64,000 nucleotides of DNA from contig BMVA01000016.1 in NCBI GenBank assembly GCA_014650475.1, positions 124,001 to 188,000 of the forward strand, given 5' to 3'. Below are positions 16,825-25,351 of this stretch, piece after piece. Each line of letters begins with the position of its first letter. The stretch's first letter is position 1. The notes below the pieces were generated by a model, which did not search any database, had not been told where the DNA came from, and was given only the letters and a program-made list of their open reading frames with translations. The stretch is from Streptomyces albogriseolus (lineage in GTDB: Bacteria > Actinomycetota > Actinomycetes > Streptomycetales > Streptomycetaceae). The position numbers and the translations under genes are program-made.

Positions 16825-17238
16825 GTGTACGGCGACGACGCAACGGTCCGCAAGATTCTCACCCGGTCCGGTGACACCTGGGCCGTGGTCGGCCTGTCCT
16901 CCAACCGGCAGCGCGCCGCGTACGGGGTCGCGCAGGTGCTCCAGCGGTTCGGCAAGCGCGTGGTGCCGGTGCACCCCAAGGCGGAGACGGTGCACGGGGA
17001 GCAGGGGTACGCCTCGCTCGCGGACGTCCCCTTCGACGTGGACGTGGTGGACGTGTTCGTCAACAGCGACCTGGCGGGCGCGGTCGCGGACGAGGCGGTG
17101 GCCAAGGGCGCCAAGGCCGTGTGGTTCCAGCTCGGGGTGGTCGACGAGGAGGCGTACGGGCGCACGCGTGCGGCGGGTGTGGACATGGTGATGGACCGCT
17201 GTCCCGCCATCGAGATCCCGCGGCTGGGTCTCGGCTAG
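16825..17238 (+). CDS. CoA-binding (YccU-type) protein
   Basis: 137 residues forming a single CoA-binding Rossmann domain: WAVVGLSSNRQRAAYGVA (about 19-36), VDVVDVFVN, VWFQLGVVDEEA and a C-terminal DRCPAIE. These correspond to the stand-alone succinyl-CoA-synthetase alpha-like family, of unknown role. The GTG start is fixed by AGGAGG at 16813-16818 with 6-nt spacing. Confidence 0.9.
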   Translation: MYGDDATVRKILTRSGDTWAVVGLSSNRQRAAYGVAQVLQRFGKRVVPVHPKAETVHGEQGYASLADVPFDVDVVDVFVNSDLAGAVADEAVAKGAKAVWFQLGVVDEEAYGRTRAAGVDMVMDRCPAIEIPRLGLG

Positions 17239-17291
17239 ACCGTCGGTTTGAAACGCCCCTTCGCGACCGGTGCCGGACGGACGGGTGACGC

Positions 17292-17297
17292 CATAAT
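17292..17297 (+). promoter_or_regulatory. -10 element of the pobA-like gene
   Basis: CATAAT, 6 nt before the ATG at 17304, with no ribosome binding site in the gap. Confidence 0.55.
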
Positions 17298-17303
17298 GGC
17301 GCG

Positions 17304-18524
17304 ATGACCGAGACACCCGCCTTCCCCAACTCCCCTGCGCCGCAACGGTTTCCGGTCGTCGTGGTGGGCGCGGGGCCCGCGGGGCTCACCGTGGGGTGCG
17401 TGCTGCGGGCGGCCGGGGTGGACTGCCTGGTGCTGGAGACCGCGACGCGGGAGTTCGTCGAGGGACGGCCGCGGGCCGGGGTGATCGAGGAACCGGTGGT
17501 GCGCGGCCTGGAGCGGCGGGGCCTCGCCGGGAACCTGCTGGAGCGGGCGCGGCGGCACACCGCGTGCGAGTTCCGCTTCGAGGGCGGGCGTCACCCCTTC
17601 GCGTACCACGAGCTGACGGGTCGCCATCACTGGGTGTATCCGCAGCAGTTCCTGGTCACGGATCTGGTGCGGGAGTACGCGGACGTGCGCGGCGGGGCCG
17701 TGCGGTTCGGGGTGCGCGACGTACGGCTGCACGACCTGGACGGGGACCGTCCGTCGGTGTCGTACGTCTGCCCGGAGAGCGGGCGGCGGGAGGTCGCTGC
17801 CTGCGCGTTCGTCGCGGGCTGCGACGGCGCGCGCGGGGTGACCAGGGCGGCCGTCGCCGGGCGGGCCCGGGTGGCGCGGCACGACTACGGCATCGGCTGG
17901 CTGGCCCTGCTCGCTCAGGCGCCGCCGTCCGCCGACCGGGTGCTGTTCGGCTGCCACCCGGACGGGTTCGCCGGGCAGATGCCCCGCAGTCCCGAGGTGA
18001 CCCGCTACTACCTTCAGTGCCCGCCGGGCGACGACCCGGAGAACTGGCCGCACGAGCGGGTGTGGGCGGAGCTGCGCCGCCGGCTGGACGCGGCGGGCGC
18101 GGAGCCGCCGGCCGAGGGGCGGCTGATCGAGAAGCGCGTGCTGGACATGCACGACTACGTCACCGAGCCGATGTCCTTCGGCCGTCTCCATCTGGCGGGG
18201 GACGCGGCTCACCTGGTCGCGCCGATCGCCGCCAAGGGCCTGAACCTGGCGCTGCACGACGCGTTCGCCCTGGGCGACGCGCTCGTCGCGCGGCTGGTGA
18301 AGGGCGACGGGACCGGTCTGGCCGGCTACTCGGAGGGCTGTCTGCGGCGGGTGTGGGACTACCAGGAGTTCTCTCAGTGGCTCTCCGAGCTGTACCACGG
18401 GGGCGCGGCGGGCGATCCGTTCCGTGCGGGCACCGCCCTGGCGCGGCTGCGCCGCCTGTTCAGCTCGCCGGCCGCCGCCACGGCCTTCGCGGAGCAGTAC
18501 CTGGGCACGGCCGTACGGTACTGA
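17304..18524 (+). CDS. pobA: FAD-dependent 4-hydroxybenzoate 3-monooxygenase-like enzyme
   Basis: 406 residues, close to the length of PobA. FAD-binding GAGPAG (22-27), the CDGARG motif, and LAGDAAHLVAPIAAKG (about 297-312) are in order, and RPRAGVIEEPVVRGL and the HHWVYPQQF segment match p-hydroxybenzoate hydroxylase better than other group A flavoprotein hydroxylases. It would convert 4-hydroxybenzoate to protocatechuate with NAD(P)H and oxygen. No pca gene is in the window, so its pathway partners lie elsewhere. Leaderless promoter signature upstream. Exact substrate remains an inference from family resemblance. Confidence 0.8.
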   Translation: MTETPAFPNSPAPQRFPVVVVGAGPAGLTVGCVLRAAGVDCLVLETATREFVEGRPRAGVIEEPVVRGLERRGLAGNLLERARRHTACEFRFEGGRHPFAYHELTGRHHWVYPQQFLVTDLVREYADVRGGAVRFGVRDVRLHDLDGDRPSVSYVCPESGRREVAACAFVAGCDGARGVTRAAVAGRARVARHDYGIGWLALLAQAPPSADRVLFGCHPDGFAGQMPRSPEVTRYYLQCPPGDDPENWPHERVWAELRRRLDAAGAEPPAEGRLIEKRVLDMHDYVTEPMSFGRLHLAGDAAHLVAPIAAKGLNLALHDAFALGDALVARLVKGDGTGLAGYSEGCLRRVWDYQEFSQWLSELYHGGAAGDPFRAGTALARLRRLFSSPAAATAFAEQYLGTAVRY

Positions 18525-18549
18525 TGCCGGGCGGTCCGCCCCGGCCGGA

Positions 18550-19113
18550 TCAGGCGGCGGGCCTGCCCAGCCCCTCCAGCACGACCGCGCCCGGCAGTTC
18601 CGCGAACGCCTTGCCCGGCACCAGCAGCTTCCCGCGCCGCCGCCCGCTGCCGACCAGCACGTACGGCAGGTCCACCACGGCCGCGTCCACCAGCACGGGC
18701 CAGCCCTCGGGCAGCCCGACAGGGGTGATGCCGCCGTACTCCATGCCGGTCTCCCCCGTCGCCGTGTCCATCGGCGCGAACGACGCCTTGCGGACGCCGA
18801 GGTGGCGGCGCACCACCCCGTTCACGTCGGCCCGGGTGGTGGACAGCACGACGCACGCGGCGAGCGTGGACTCGCCGCCGCGCTTGCCCGCCACCACCAC
18901 GCAGTTCGCCGACCGCTCCAGCAGGTCGCTGCCGTAGTGCTCGACGAAGACGGCGGTGTCGGCCCAGCGCGGGTCCGTCTCGACGTAGAGGATCTGGTCG
19001 GCGGGGACGCCGCCGCTCCAGCCGCGGACCGCTTCCGCGACGGGGGCGGTCAGCTCGTCGAGGCAGTCGGGGGCGGGGGTGGCCCGGTCGAAGTCTCCGA
19101 TGGGTGCGCGCAT
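18550..19113 (-). CDS. YbaK/ProX-type aminoacyl-tRNA deacylase
   Basis: 187 residues with the YbaK fold: CVVVAGKRGGE, SFAPMDTATGETGMEYGGIT and the signature GGITPVGLP (about 127-135), then YVLVGSGRRRGKLLVPG. These proteins hydrolyse mischarged aminoacyl-tRNAs (for example Cys-tRNA-Pro) in trans. Convergent with the hydroxylase gene, with 25 nt between stops containing a GC-rich imperfect hairpin. No Shine-Dalgarno; -10 box 6 nt upstream. Confidence 0.9.
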   Translation of the reverse strand: MRAPIGDFDRATPAPDCLDELTAPVAEAVRGWSGGVPADQILYVETDPRWADTAVFVEHYGSDLLERSANCVVVAGKRGGESTLAACVVLSTTRADVNGVVRRHLGVRKASFAPMDTATGETGMEYGGITPVGLPEGWPVLVDAAVVDLPYVLVGSGRRRGKLLVPGKAFAELPGAVVLEGLGRPAA

Positions 19114-19119
19114 GGCGGC

Positions 19120-19125
19120 ACGGTA
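19120..19125 (-). promoter_or_regulatory. -10 element of the leaderless ybaK-type gene
   Basis: TACCGT on the minus strand, 6 nt before the ATG at 19113. Confidence 0.55.
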
Positions 19126-19156
19126 ACAGCGGGCGGTGCGGGTGCCGAAGGGTGTC

Positions 19157-19729
19157 TCACTGCACGGGCGGCACCGACACCGTCATGAACATCCGCACCG
19201 GCTCGTCCCCGGCGTTGCCGTACGTGTGGGGCGTGTTGGCCTCGAAGGAGGCGCTGGCGCCGGCCGGCACCCGGTGCTCCGTCCCGTCGACGGTGAGCGT
19301 CAGCTCCCCGGCGGTGACATGGACGAGTTCCACCGTGCCGGCGGGGTGCGGGTCGGAGTCGCTGCTCTCCCCCGGCATCAGCCGCCACTCCCACATCTCC
19401 AGCGGTCCCGGCGCCTCGGTGCCGGCGAGCAGCCGGCTGTAGCTGCCGCGCCCGGTCTCCCACAGACGGACCGTCTGGTCGGCGGGGACGACCCGCACCT
19501 GCGGGCCCCGCTCGTAGTCGAGCAGCGTGGGCACGCTGACGCCGAGCGCGTCGCCGATCTTGACGATCGTGCCGATGCTCGGGTTGGTGCGGGCCTGTTC
19601 GATCTGGATGAGCATGCCGCGGCTGACGCCCGCCCGGGCCGCGAGCATGTCCAGGGTGAAGCCGCGCTCGGTGCGCCAGCGCTTGACGTTGCGCGCCAGG
19701 GACCGGGTCAGCAGGTCGAGGTCCGCCAC
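19157..19729 (-). CDS. XRE-family regulator with C-terminal cupin
   Basis: 190 residues from a GTG. HTH_XRE domain at about 10-65 (LDMLAARAGVSRGMLIQIEQ contains the HTH) and a cupin_2 fold at about 105-185 with GTVELVHVTAGELTLTV and FEANTPHTYGNAG. One-component sensors of this build usually regulate an adjacent amine, alcohol or transport gene; here no obvious target is next door. ACGGA just upstream is a weak ribosome binding site. Its promoter region contains a tandem 12-mer and a separate inverted repeat, both plausible self-regulatory sites. Confidence 0.9.
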   Translation of the reverse strand: MADLDLLTRSLARNVKRWRTERGFTLDMLAARAGVSRGMLIQIEQARTNPSIGTIVKIGDALGVSVPTLLDYERGPQVRVVPADQTVRLWETGRGSYSRLLAGTEAPGPLEMWEWRLMPGESSDSDPHPAGTVELVHVTAGELTLTVDGTEHRVPAGASASFEANTPHTYGNAGDEPVRMFMTVSVPPVQ

Positions 19730-19743
19730 GTTCCGTCCGTTTC

Positions 19744-19767
19744 GACTGTCCGGATGACTGTCCGGAT
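19744..19767 (-). repeat. tandem 12-bp direct repeat upstream of the XRE-cupin gene
   Basis: GACTGTCCGGAT occurs twice head to tail (19744-19755 and 19756-19767) with no mismatch, 15 nt upstream of the GTG. Spacing of slightly more than one helical turn suits a dimer or two adjacent monomers of the XRE protein. Confidence 0.6.
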
Positions 19768-19810
19768 GCCCGGGGCCGGCCCGTGCGGCTGCGGTGCGGT
19801 GCACCCGGTG

Positions 19811-19826
19811 GTACACCGCACTGTAC
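19811..19826 (-). promoter_or_regulatory. inverted repeat GTACA-N6-TGTAC
   Basis: On the minus strand GTACA and TGTAC flank 6 nt, 81 nt upstream of the XRE-cupin start. Candidate operator or part of the promoter. Confidence 0.4.
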
Positions 19827-19855
19827 TGCGAGGCCGGGCGGGTACGGCGCGGGCG

Positions 19856-20689
19856 TCAGGCGCCGGGTTCCACCTCGGCCAGCCGCGCGGCGGCGCTCGC
19901 GTCCTTCGGCTCGGCCTCGTCCAGCAGCCCGGCCTCGTCCAGCTCGGCGAGGCGGGCCGCGCTCTCCTCGTCGAGCTGCGACAGCGCCCGCAGCTGGTCG
20001 GGCGTGATGTCGTCGGGGAGCGGCACGGGCGGCGGGGTGCGCAGCGGCGGCTGCCAGCCCTCGTCGGGCGTCCAGCGGCGTACGACCCGGGCGGGCGCGC
20101 CCGCGACCACGCAGTGGTCCGGCACCTCGCCCCGGACGACCGCGCCCGCGGCCACCACCACGTTCCGCCCGACGCGGGCGCCCGGCAGGATCACCGCGCC
20201 GGTGCCGATCCAGCAGCCGGGGCCGATCTCCACCGGCTCCATCCGCGGCCACTGCCTGCCGATGGGCTCGTGCGGGTCGTCGTAGGAGTGGTTGGTGGAG
20301 GTGACGTAGACGTACGGGCCGAAGTAGCAGTCGCTGCCGATGGTCACGGTGGTGTCGGCGATGACGTGGCTGCCGCGGCCGAGGACGACGCCGTCGCCGA
20401 TGCGCAGGATGGGCTCGGGGCCAAGGTCGAGGCCGGGCATGAGTCCGGCGGTGAGGGTGACCTGCTCGCCGACGATGCAGTGCGCGCCGATCCGGATCCA
20501 GGGCTCGCCGAAGATCGTGCCGAGCGGGAAGGCGAGTCTGGTACCTGTTCCCATCGCGCCGAAGCGGAAGCGGCCGGGCTGTTCGGCGGTCACCGAGCCC
20601 GTGCGCTGCACCCAGGCCCAGCCCGCGTGGACCGCGCGCTGGGCGAGGCGGCGCGGCCAGTACGAGAACGTGTTCTTGCGCTTCGGCAC
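19856..20689 (-). CDS. left-handed beta-helix acyltransferase
   Basis: 277 residues with many hexapeptide repeats between about 55 and 215 (IRIGAHCIVGEQVTL, VVLGRGSHVIADTTV, VEIGPGCWIGTGAVIL, ARVGRNVVVAAGAVV, VPDHCVVAGAPARVV) and the active-site segment TSTNHSYDDPHEP. It belongs to the maltose/galactoside O-acetyltransferase-like group; acceptor unknown, often a sugar of the envelope or a glycan. The C-terminal 60 residues are Glu/Ala-rich and variable. GTG 20689 (VPKRKNTFSYW) was chosen with GGTGAGCG upstream; GTG 20722 is an alternative. Divergent from another hexapeptide protein, the carbonic anhydrase at 20796. Confidence 0.87.
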   Translation of the reverse strand: MPKRKNTFSYWPRRLAQRAVHAGWAWVQRTGSVTAEQPGRFRFGAMGTGTRLAFPLGTIFGEPWIRIGAHCIVGEQVTLTAGLMPGLDLGPEPILRIGDGVVLGRGSHVIADTTVTIGSDCYFGPYVYVTSTNHSYDDPHEPIGRQWPRMEPVEIGPGCWIGTGAVILPGARVGRNVVVAAGAVVRGEVPDHCVVAGAPARVVRRWTPDEGWQPPLRTPPPVPLPDDITPDQLRALSQLDEESAARLAELDEAGLLDEAEPKDASAAARLAEVEPGA

Positions 20690-20795
20690 CCGCTCACCGT
20701 AGTCCGCGGGCGCGACGGGCACGGCCCGGCGCCCCTGTGATCTTCACCCCACCGGGTGGCGTACCGTTCCCCCGACGTTCGACTAGGAGGCGACG

Positions 20796-21326
20796 ATGAC
20801 GCACCAGGCTCTGATCACCGGTATCGGCGGCAGGGAGCCGCGGATCGACGAGGGGGCGTTCGTGGCGCCCACGGCGAGCGTGATCGGCGACGTGACGCTG
20901 CACGCCGGGGCCAGCGTCTGGTACGGCGCGGTGCTGCGCGGCGACGTGGAGTCGATCGCGGTGGGCGCGAGCAGCAACGTCCAGGACAACTGCACGCTGC
21001 ACGCCGACCCCGGGTTCCCGGTCACCGTGGGCGAGCGGGTGTCCGTCGGGCACAACGCGGTGGTGCACGGGGCGACCGTCGAGGACGACTGCCTGATCGG
21101 TATGGGCGCGACGGTCCTGAACGGCGCGGTGATCGGCGCGGGCTCGCTCGTCGCCGCGCAGGCGCTGGTGCCGCAGGGGATGCGGGTGCCGCCGGGCTCC
21201 CTGGTCGCGGGCGTCCCGGCGAAGGTGCGGCGGGAGCTGACGCGGGAGGAGCGGGAGGGGCTGACCCTCAACGGGACGATGTACGCGGAGCTGGCGGCGG
21301 CGCATCGGGATCAGCACGGGGGCTGA
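20796..21326 (+). CDS. gamma-class carbonic anhydrase family protein
   Basis: 176 residues of hexapeptide beta-helix. The metal ligands expected for gamma carbonic anhydrases are present: His69 (NCTLHAD), His86 and His91 (VGHNAVVHG). RGDVESIAVG and QDNCTLHAD are family signatures. It may hydrate CO2 or be one of the many inactive homologues; the histidines favour metal binding. AGGAGG 7 nt upstream fixes the ATG. Confidence 0.9.
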   Translation: MTHQALITGIGGREPRIDEGAFVAPTASVIGDVTLHAGASVWYGAVLRGDVESIAVGASSNVQDNCTLHADPGFPVTVGERVSVGHNAVVHGATVEDDCLIGMGATVLNGAVIGAGSLVAAQALVPQGMRVPPGSLVAGVPAKVRRELTREEREGLTLNGTMYAELAAAHRDQHGG

Positions 21327-21367
21327 GACACGGTCGCATGTCGGCCTGCGGGCCGGTGGGGCCGTTC

Positions 21368-21517
21368 GCGCAGTTCCCCGCGCCCCTTCGGGGCGCCGGT
21401 CGGGCAGCCCGCCCAGGGGCGCGGGGAACTGCGCGACCAGCCCCCACCGGCCCGCACGGGCGGCTGCGGGATCGCCGGGTTCGTCCTGGCGCCCCGAAGG
21501 GGCGCGGGGAACTGCGC
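21368..21517. repeat. three copies of the 20-bp repeat between convergent genes
   Basis: Copies at 21368-21387 (plus) and at 21415-21434 and 21498-21517 (reverse complement). The plus copy and the first minus copy can pair over at least 20 bp into a long stem-loop with a 27-nt loop. The block fills the 210-bp gap between the convergent carbonic anhydrase and DedA genes, so a bidirectional terminator is the simplest reading. Confidence 0.75.
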
Positions 21518-21536
21518 GGCCGGCCCCCTGCCGGGG

Positions 21537-22187
21537 TCAGTCGCCCACGGAGGCCGGGGCCGGTGCCGTGGCCGTCGTGGCCGCCGCCGTCTTCTTCGCC
21601 TTGCGCTTCAGGACCAGCATCGAGGTCAGACCGATCAGCACCGCCAGCACCAGGCCGAGCCACGAGAACCGCTTGAGCCAGGACTCGGCGACGATGCCCA
21701 CGTAGTAGATGACCGCCGTCGTGCCGCCCGCCCAGAGGATGCCGCCGAGGACGTTGGCGGTGAGGAACTTCCAGTACGGCATGTGCAGCACGCCCGCGAG
21801 CGGGCCCGCGAAGATCCGCAGCAGGGCGACGAAGCGGCCGAAGAAGACCGCCCACATGCCCCACTTCTGGAAGGACCGCTCGGCGGTGGCGATGTGCGCC
21901 TCGCTGAAGTGGCGGGGGAACTTCCCGCCCAGCCAGGCCAGCAGCGGGCGTCCGCCCTTGCGGCCGATGGCGTAGCCGATCGAGTCGCCGATGATCGCGC
22001 CGGCGGTGGCGCAGGCGCCGAGGATCACCGGGTCGATGTCGCCGTGCTGGGAGGCGAGCAGCGCCGAGGAGACCAGGATGATCTCGCCGGGCAGCGGGAT
22101 GCCCAGGCTCTCCAGCCCGATGACGATGCCCACCAGCGCGTACACGGCGACCGCGGGTACGGTCTCGAGCCATTCCTGGACGTGCAA
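21537..22187 (-). CDS. DedA family membrane protein
   Basis: 216 residues with about five hydrophobic segments. The DedA/VTT signature is complete: ESLGIPLPGEIIL near the N-terminus, IGDSIGYAIGRKGG and FFGRFVALLRIFAGPLAGVL. DedA proteins flip lipids such as undecaprenyl phosphate or phosphatidylethanolamine. The start appears to be a TTG at 22187 preceded by GGAGG; no ATG or GTG fits the N-terminus. Lys/Ala-rich cytoplasmic tail. Divergent from a cNMP-binding protein with a 222-bp gap in which I see only a CTGGAGA direct repeat near 22350-22370. Confidence 0.88.
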   Translation of the reverse strand: MHVQEWLETVPAVAVYALVGIVIGLESLGIPLPGEIILVSSALLASQHGDIDPVILGACATAGAIIGDSIGYAIGRKGGRPLLAWLGGKFPRHFSEAHIATAERSFQKWGMWAVFFGRFVALLRIFAGPLAGVLHMPYWKFLTANVLGGILWAGGTTAVIYYVGIVAESWLKRFSWLGLVLAVLIGLTSMLVLKRKAKKTAAATTATAPAPASVGD

Positions 22188-22409
22188 CGCCTCTTCCTCC
22201 GGTCCGCCGATGCCGTGTGCGTGCGTGTGCGCCCCGTCGGGGGGCACGGTCGGGAAGCCTACCGGGTCGGGGTGATCCGTCCGGTCGGGGCCGTATGCCG
22301 TGCCGCGGGGGCCGGTCGGCCCATGCGGGCGGCGGCGGACGGGGGGACTCTGGAGACAGCCACTGGAGATACCGACGACGGCCCACACTTCGCTCCCGGG
22401 AGGCCCGCC

Positions 22410-22874
22410 ATGTTCGCTCCTACGTCGCCCAGCCTGCCGCGTGCCCTGCCCGCAGAGCACCGGGAGCGGCTCATGGCCGCCGCGCGCGAGGTGTCCTTCC
22501 CGCAGGGGACCCGGTTGTTCGAGGAGGGCGGCCGGGCCGACCGGTTCTGGGTCATCCGGACCGGCACCGTGGAGCTGGACATGCGGGTGCCGGGCCGCCG
22601 GCCCGTCACCATCGAGCGGCTCGGGCACAACGAGCTGATCGGCTGGTCCTGGCTGTTCCGCCCGCACGTCTGGCACCTGGGCGCCGAGGCGGCCACCCCG
22701 GTACGGGCGTACGAGTTCGACGCCGCGTCCGTCCTCGCCCTGTGCGAGAGGGACGCGGAGTTGGGCCGGGAGGTGACCCGCTGGGTGGGCGAGGTGGTGG
22801 CCCACCGGCTGCACTCCGCCCGGGTCCGGCTGCTCGACCTGTTCGGTCCGTACGGCGCCGGCGCCGGCGTGTGA
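22410..22874 (+). CDS. cyclic-nucleotide-binding domain protein without HTH
   Basis: 154 residues. A CAP_ED/cNMP-binding fold covers about 18-120 (FPQGTRLFEEGGRADRFWVI, ERLGHNELIGWSWLF). Unlike Crp/Fnr regulators there is no C-terminal winged helix, so it probably does not bind DNA; a sensor or structural role is more likely. The phosphate-binding RxA arginine of true cAMP binders is not obvious. GGGAGG at 22398-22403 marks the ATG. Confidence 0.85.
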   Translation: MFAPTSPSLPRALPAEHRERLMAAAREVSFPQGTRLFEEGGRADRFWVIRTGTVELDMRVPGRRPVTIERLGHNELIGWSWLFRPHVWHLGAEAATPVRAYEFDAASVLALCERDAELGREVTRWVGEVVAHRLHSARVRLLDLFGPYGAGAGV

Positions 22875-22940
22875 GGGAGGCCGCCCGCGCTTGCTACGTC
22901 CCCGTCAAAGGGCAGTGACCGAATCGTGTCAGGGCGCGGC

Positions 22941-22946
22941 TAGGGT
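22941..22946 (+). promoter_or_regulatory. -10 element upstream of the QQP-repeat protein
   Basis: TAGGGT, 8 nt before the ATG at 22955, with no Shine-Dalgarno. Confidence 0.45.
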
Positions 22947-22954
22947 GACTGCCC

Positions 22955-23965
22955 ATGTGGCCAGGACAGCAGCCGCCCGGGGGCGAGCAGAACCCGCAGT
23001 CGAACAATCCGTACCAGCAGCCGGGGTACCAGCAGCCGAATCCTTACCAGCAACCCGGCTATCAGCAGCCGAACCCGTACCAGCAGCAGCCGCAGTGGGG
23101 CGAACCGTCCACCGTGGGCATGCCGCAGCCCGGGGACGGCGGCGGTGGCGGGAACCGTACGAAGCTGGTGGCGATCATCGCGGCGACGGCGGTGGTCGTG
23201 GCCGCGGGCGTGACCGGTTTCCTGGTGCTCGGCGGCGACAAGGACGACGAGGCCGACGGCAAGAAGCCCGCCAAGCCGAGCGCGACCGCGTCCAAGGACG
23301 CCTCCGCCGATCCGGCCCCCTCGGCCTCGGGGGGCAACCCGCGCGGCGGCGAGGGCGAGAAGGCGACGATCCCGGGCTGGCAGGTCGTCGTGAACACCCG
23401 CTTCGGCACCAAGTTCGACGTCCCGGCCGACTGGGAGATCGAGACGCCGGACACCTCCGTGGGCTTCGAATGGGAGGAGAAGAACGGTGAGATGGGCCGC
23501 ACCACCGTCACCGCCCCCGCCTATCTGAAGTCCAAGTGGTGCACCGCCGACGAGAACAAGGACGGCCGCACCGAGGACACCGCGCTCGCCACCGCCGGCA
23601 CCCGCGGCGAGAACGGCGCGAAGGACACCAAGGAGGCGGCCGAGACCCGCGTGCCGTGGTGGATCTTCGGCGGTTACACGCAGCCCGACAAGAAGAGCGT
23701 GAAGTACGACGCGCCGAAGCCGTACACCACGAAGTCCGGGGTCACCGGGCATGTGGCCACGGCGCATTCGGAGGGCACGCCGCAGAAGGGCAAGTGCGAC
23801 AGCGAGGGCAAGGCGATCACGTTCGCGTTCAAGAACGGCGCGGGCGACTTCATCACCTGGAACCTGTACGGCGCGGCGGGCGTGAAGGACGAGATCCCCG
23901 AGGCGACCGTGCAGAAGATCCTCAGCACGGTCCGGCTGACCGAGGAAGCGCCGACGGAGTCGTGA
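22955..23965 (+). CDS. membrane-anchored protein with QQP repeats
   Basis: 336 residues. Residues 1-65 are Pro/Gln/Tyr-rich with tandem GYQQPNPYQQP units; one transmembrane helix follows at about 69-93 (VAIIAATAVVVAAGVTGFLV); then a charged Lys/Ala/Ser linker and a soluble extracellular domain (about 125-336) with two cysteines far apart that could form a disulfide. Topology: low-complexity segment inside, domain outside. Proteins of this build are common in Streptomyces; function unknown. The DNA encoding the repeats (about 23007-23100) is itself imperfectly tandem. Confidence 0.85.
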   Translation: MWPGQQPPGGEQNPQSNNPYQQPGYQQPNPYQQPGYQQPNPYQQQPQWGEPSTVGMPQPGDGGGGGNRTKLVAIIAATAVVVAAGVTGFLVLGGDKDDEADGKKPAKPSATASKDASADPAPSASGGNPRGGEGEKATIPGWQVVVNTRFGTKFDVPADWEIETPDTSVGFEWEEKNGEMGRTTVTAPAYLKSKWCTADENKDGRTEDTALATAGTRGENGAKDTKEAAETRVPWWIFGGYTQPDKKSVKYDAPKPYTTKSGVTGHVATAHSEGTPQKGKCDSEGKAITFAFKNGAGDFITWNLYGAAGVKDEIPEATVQKILSTVRLTEEAPTES

Positions 23966-23969
23966 CGGT

Positions 23970-23995
23970 CCGGGCCCGCACATGAGCGGGCCCGG
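23970..23995 (+). terminator. hairpin terminator after the QQP-repeat gene
   Basis: CCGGGCCCGC (23970-23979) pairs perfectly with GCGGGCCCGG (23986-23995) across a 6-nt loop, 4 nt after the stop codon. The loop contains an ATG in frame with the next gene; because it sits in a terminator it was rejected as that gene's start. Confidence 0.8.
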
Positions 23996-24038
23996 AACCC
24001 ATTTGGCAAGTCGGCCCCCTCCCGGCGATAGTCACCGG

Positions 24039-25331
24039 GTGCCGACCTCCGCCGACCGCCGCCGCCCCGCCTGGGCCGGCCGCAACTACACGCTGCTGAC
24101 CGCCTCCGCCGTGGTGACCAACCTGGGCAGCCACGGCGCGCTGATCGCCGCCGCGTTCGCCGTGCTGGCCGCGGGCGGCGACGGCGGGGACGTGGGCCTG
24201 GTGGCCGCCGCCCGCACCCTGCCGCTCGTGCTGTTCCTGCTGATCGGCGGCGCCGTGGCGGACCGGCTGCCGCGGCACCGGGTGATGGTCGCGGCCAACG
24301 TCCTGAACTGCGTCTCGCAGGCCGCGTTCGCCGCGCTGGTCCTCGCGGGCGAGCCGCGACTGTGGCAGATGATGCTGCTCAGCGCGCTCGGCGGCACCGG
24401 GCAGGCGTTCTTCAACCCCGCCGCCGAGGGCATGCTGCTCTCCTCCGTCGACGGCGAGCAGGCCGGCCGCGCGTTCGCGGTGTTCCGGATGGCGATGCAC
24501 GGGGCGACCCTGGGCGGCGCCGCGCTCGGCGGGGCGATGGTCGCCGCGATCGGGCCGGGCTGGGTGCTGGCGGCGGACGCGGCGGCCTTCGCGGTCGCGG
24601 CGGTGCTGCGGACGTTCCTCGACGTGAAGCACATACCGCCGCGCGAGCCGGGGGGCGGGATGCTCGCCGATCTGCGGGACGGCTGGCGGGAGTTCACCGG
24701 CCGGCCGTGGCTGTGGGGCATCGTCGTGCAGTTCTCCGTCGCCAACGCGGTCGTCGGCGCGGCCGACGCGGTCTACGGTCCGCTCGTCGCCCGGGACCAC
24801 CTGGGCGGGGCGGCCCCCTGGGGTGTCGCGCTGGCCTTCTTCGGCGGCGGCACGGTGGCGGGCGCGCTGCTGATGACCCGCTGGCAGCCGCGCCGTCTGC
24901 TGCTGGTGGGCACCCTGTGCGTGTTCCCGCTGGCGCTGCCGTCCGCCGCGCTCGCGGTGCCCGTGCCGGTGGCGGTGCTGTGCGCGGTGATGTTCCTGAC
25001 GGGGCTGTCCGTGGAGGTGTTCGGCGTCTCCTGGATGACCGCGCTGCACCAGGAGATACCCGAGGAGAAGCTGTCCCGGGTGTCCGCCTACGACTGGTTC
25101 GGCTCGGTCGCCCTGGTCCCGGCGGCGATGGCCCTCGCGGGGCCGGCGGAGTCGGCGTTCGGCCGCCCGGAGGCGCTGTGGGGCTGCGCGGCGCTGGTCG
25201 TCGTGGTGACGGCGGCGGTCCTGACGGTCCCGGACGTCCGCAATCTGCGCCGCCGCACGAAGCAGGTCACGGCGGTGCCCGCACCGACGCTCGGCGCGGA
25301 CGCCCCGCTCTCGGCGAGGGAACAGGGCTGA
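24039..25331 (+). CDS. major facilitator superfamily transporter
   Basis: 430 residues with 10-12 hydrophobic helices. GGAVADRLPRHRVMVAANV (about 65-83) is the loop-2 MFS signature, and the family resembles the MFS_3/enterobactin-exporter type, hinting at efflux of a drug or siderophore; substrate unknown. GTG 24039 was chosen because the earlier ATG at 23982 lies in the loop of the preceding terminator. Basic C-terminal tail. Ends in front of a dense repeat block, convergent with the next gene. Confidence 0.85.
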   Translation: MPTSADRRRPAWAGRNYTLLTASAVVTNLGSHGALIAAAFAVLAAGGDGGDVGLVAAARTLPLVLFLLIGGAVADRLPRHRVMVAANVLNCVSQAAFAALVLAGEPRLWQMMLLSALGGTGQAFFNPAAEGMLLSSVDGEQAGRAFAVFRMAMHGATLGGAALGGAMVAAIGPGWVLAADAAAFAVAAVLRTFLDVKHIPPREPGGGMLADLRDGWREFTGRPWLWGIVVQFSVANAVVGAADAVYGPLVARDHLGGAAPWGVALAFFGGGTVAGALLMTRWQPRRLLLVGTLCVFPLALPSAALAVPVPVAVLCAVMFLTGLSVEVFGVSWMTALHQEIPEEKLSRVSAYDWFGSVALVPAAMALAGPAESAFGRPEALWGCAALVVVVTAAVLTVPDVRNLRRRTKQVTAVPAPTLGADAPLSAREQG

Positions 25332-25351
25332 GCCCCTGTGACCGACCCGCG

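Noticed and set aside
23982-24038. ATG at 23982 as the start of the MFS transporter
   Set aside because: It lies in the loop of a perfect 10-bp terminator hairpin of the preceding gene; GTG 24039 is preferred.
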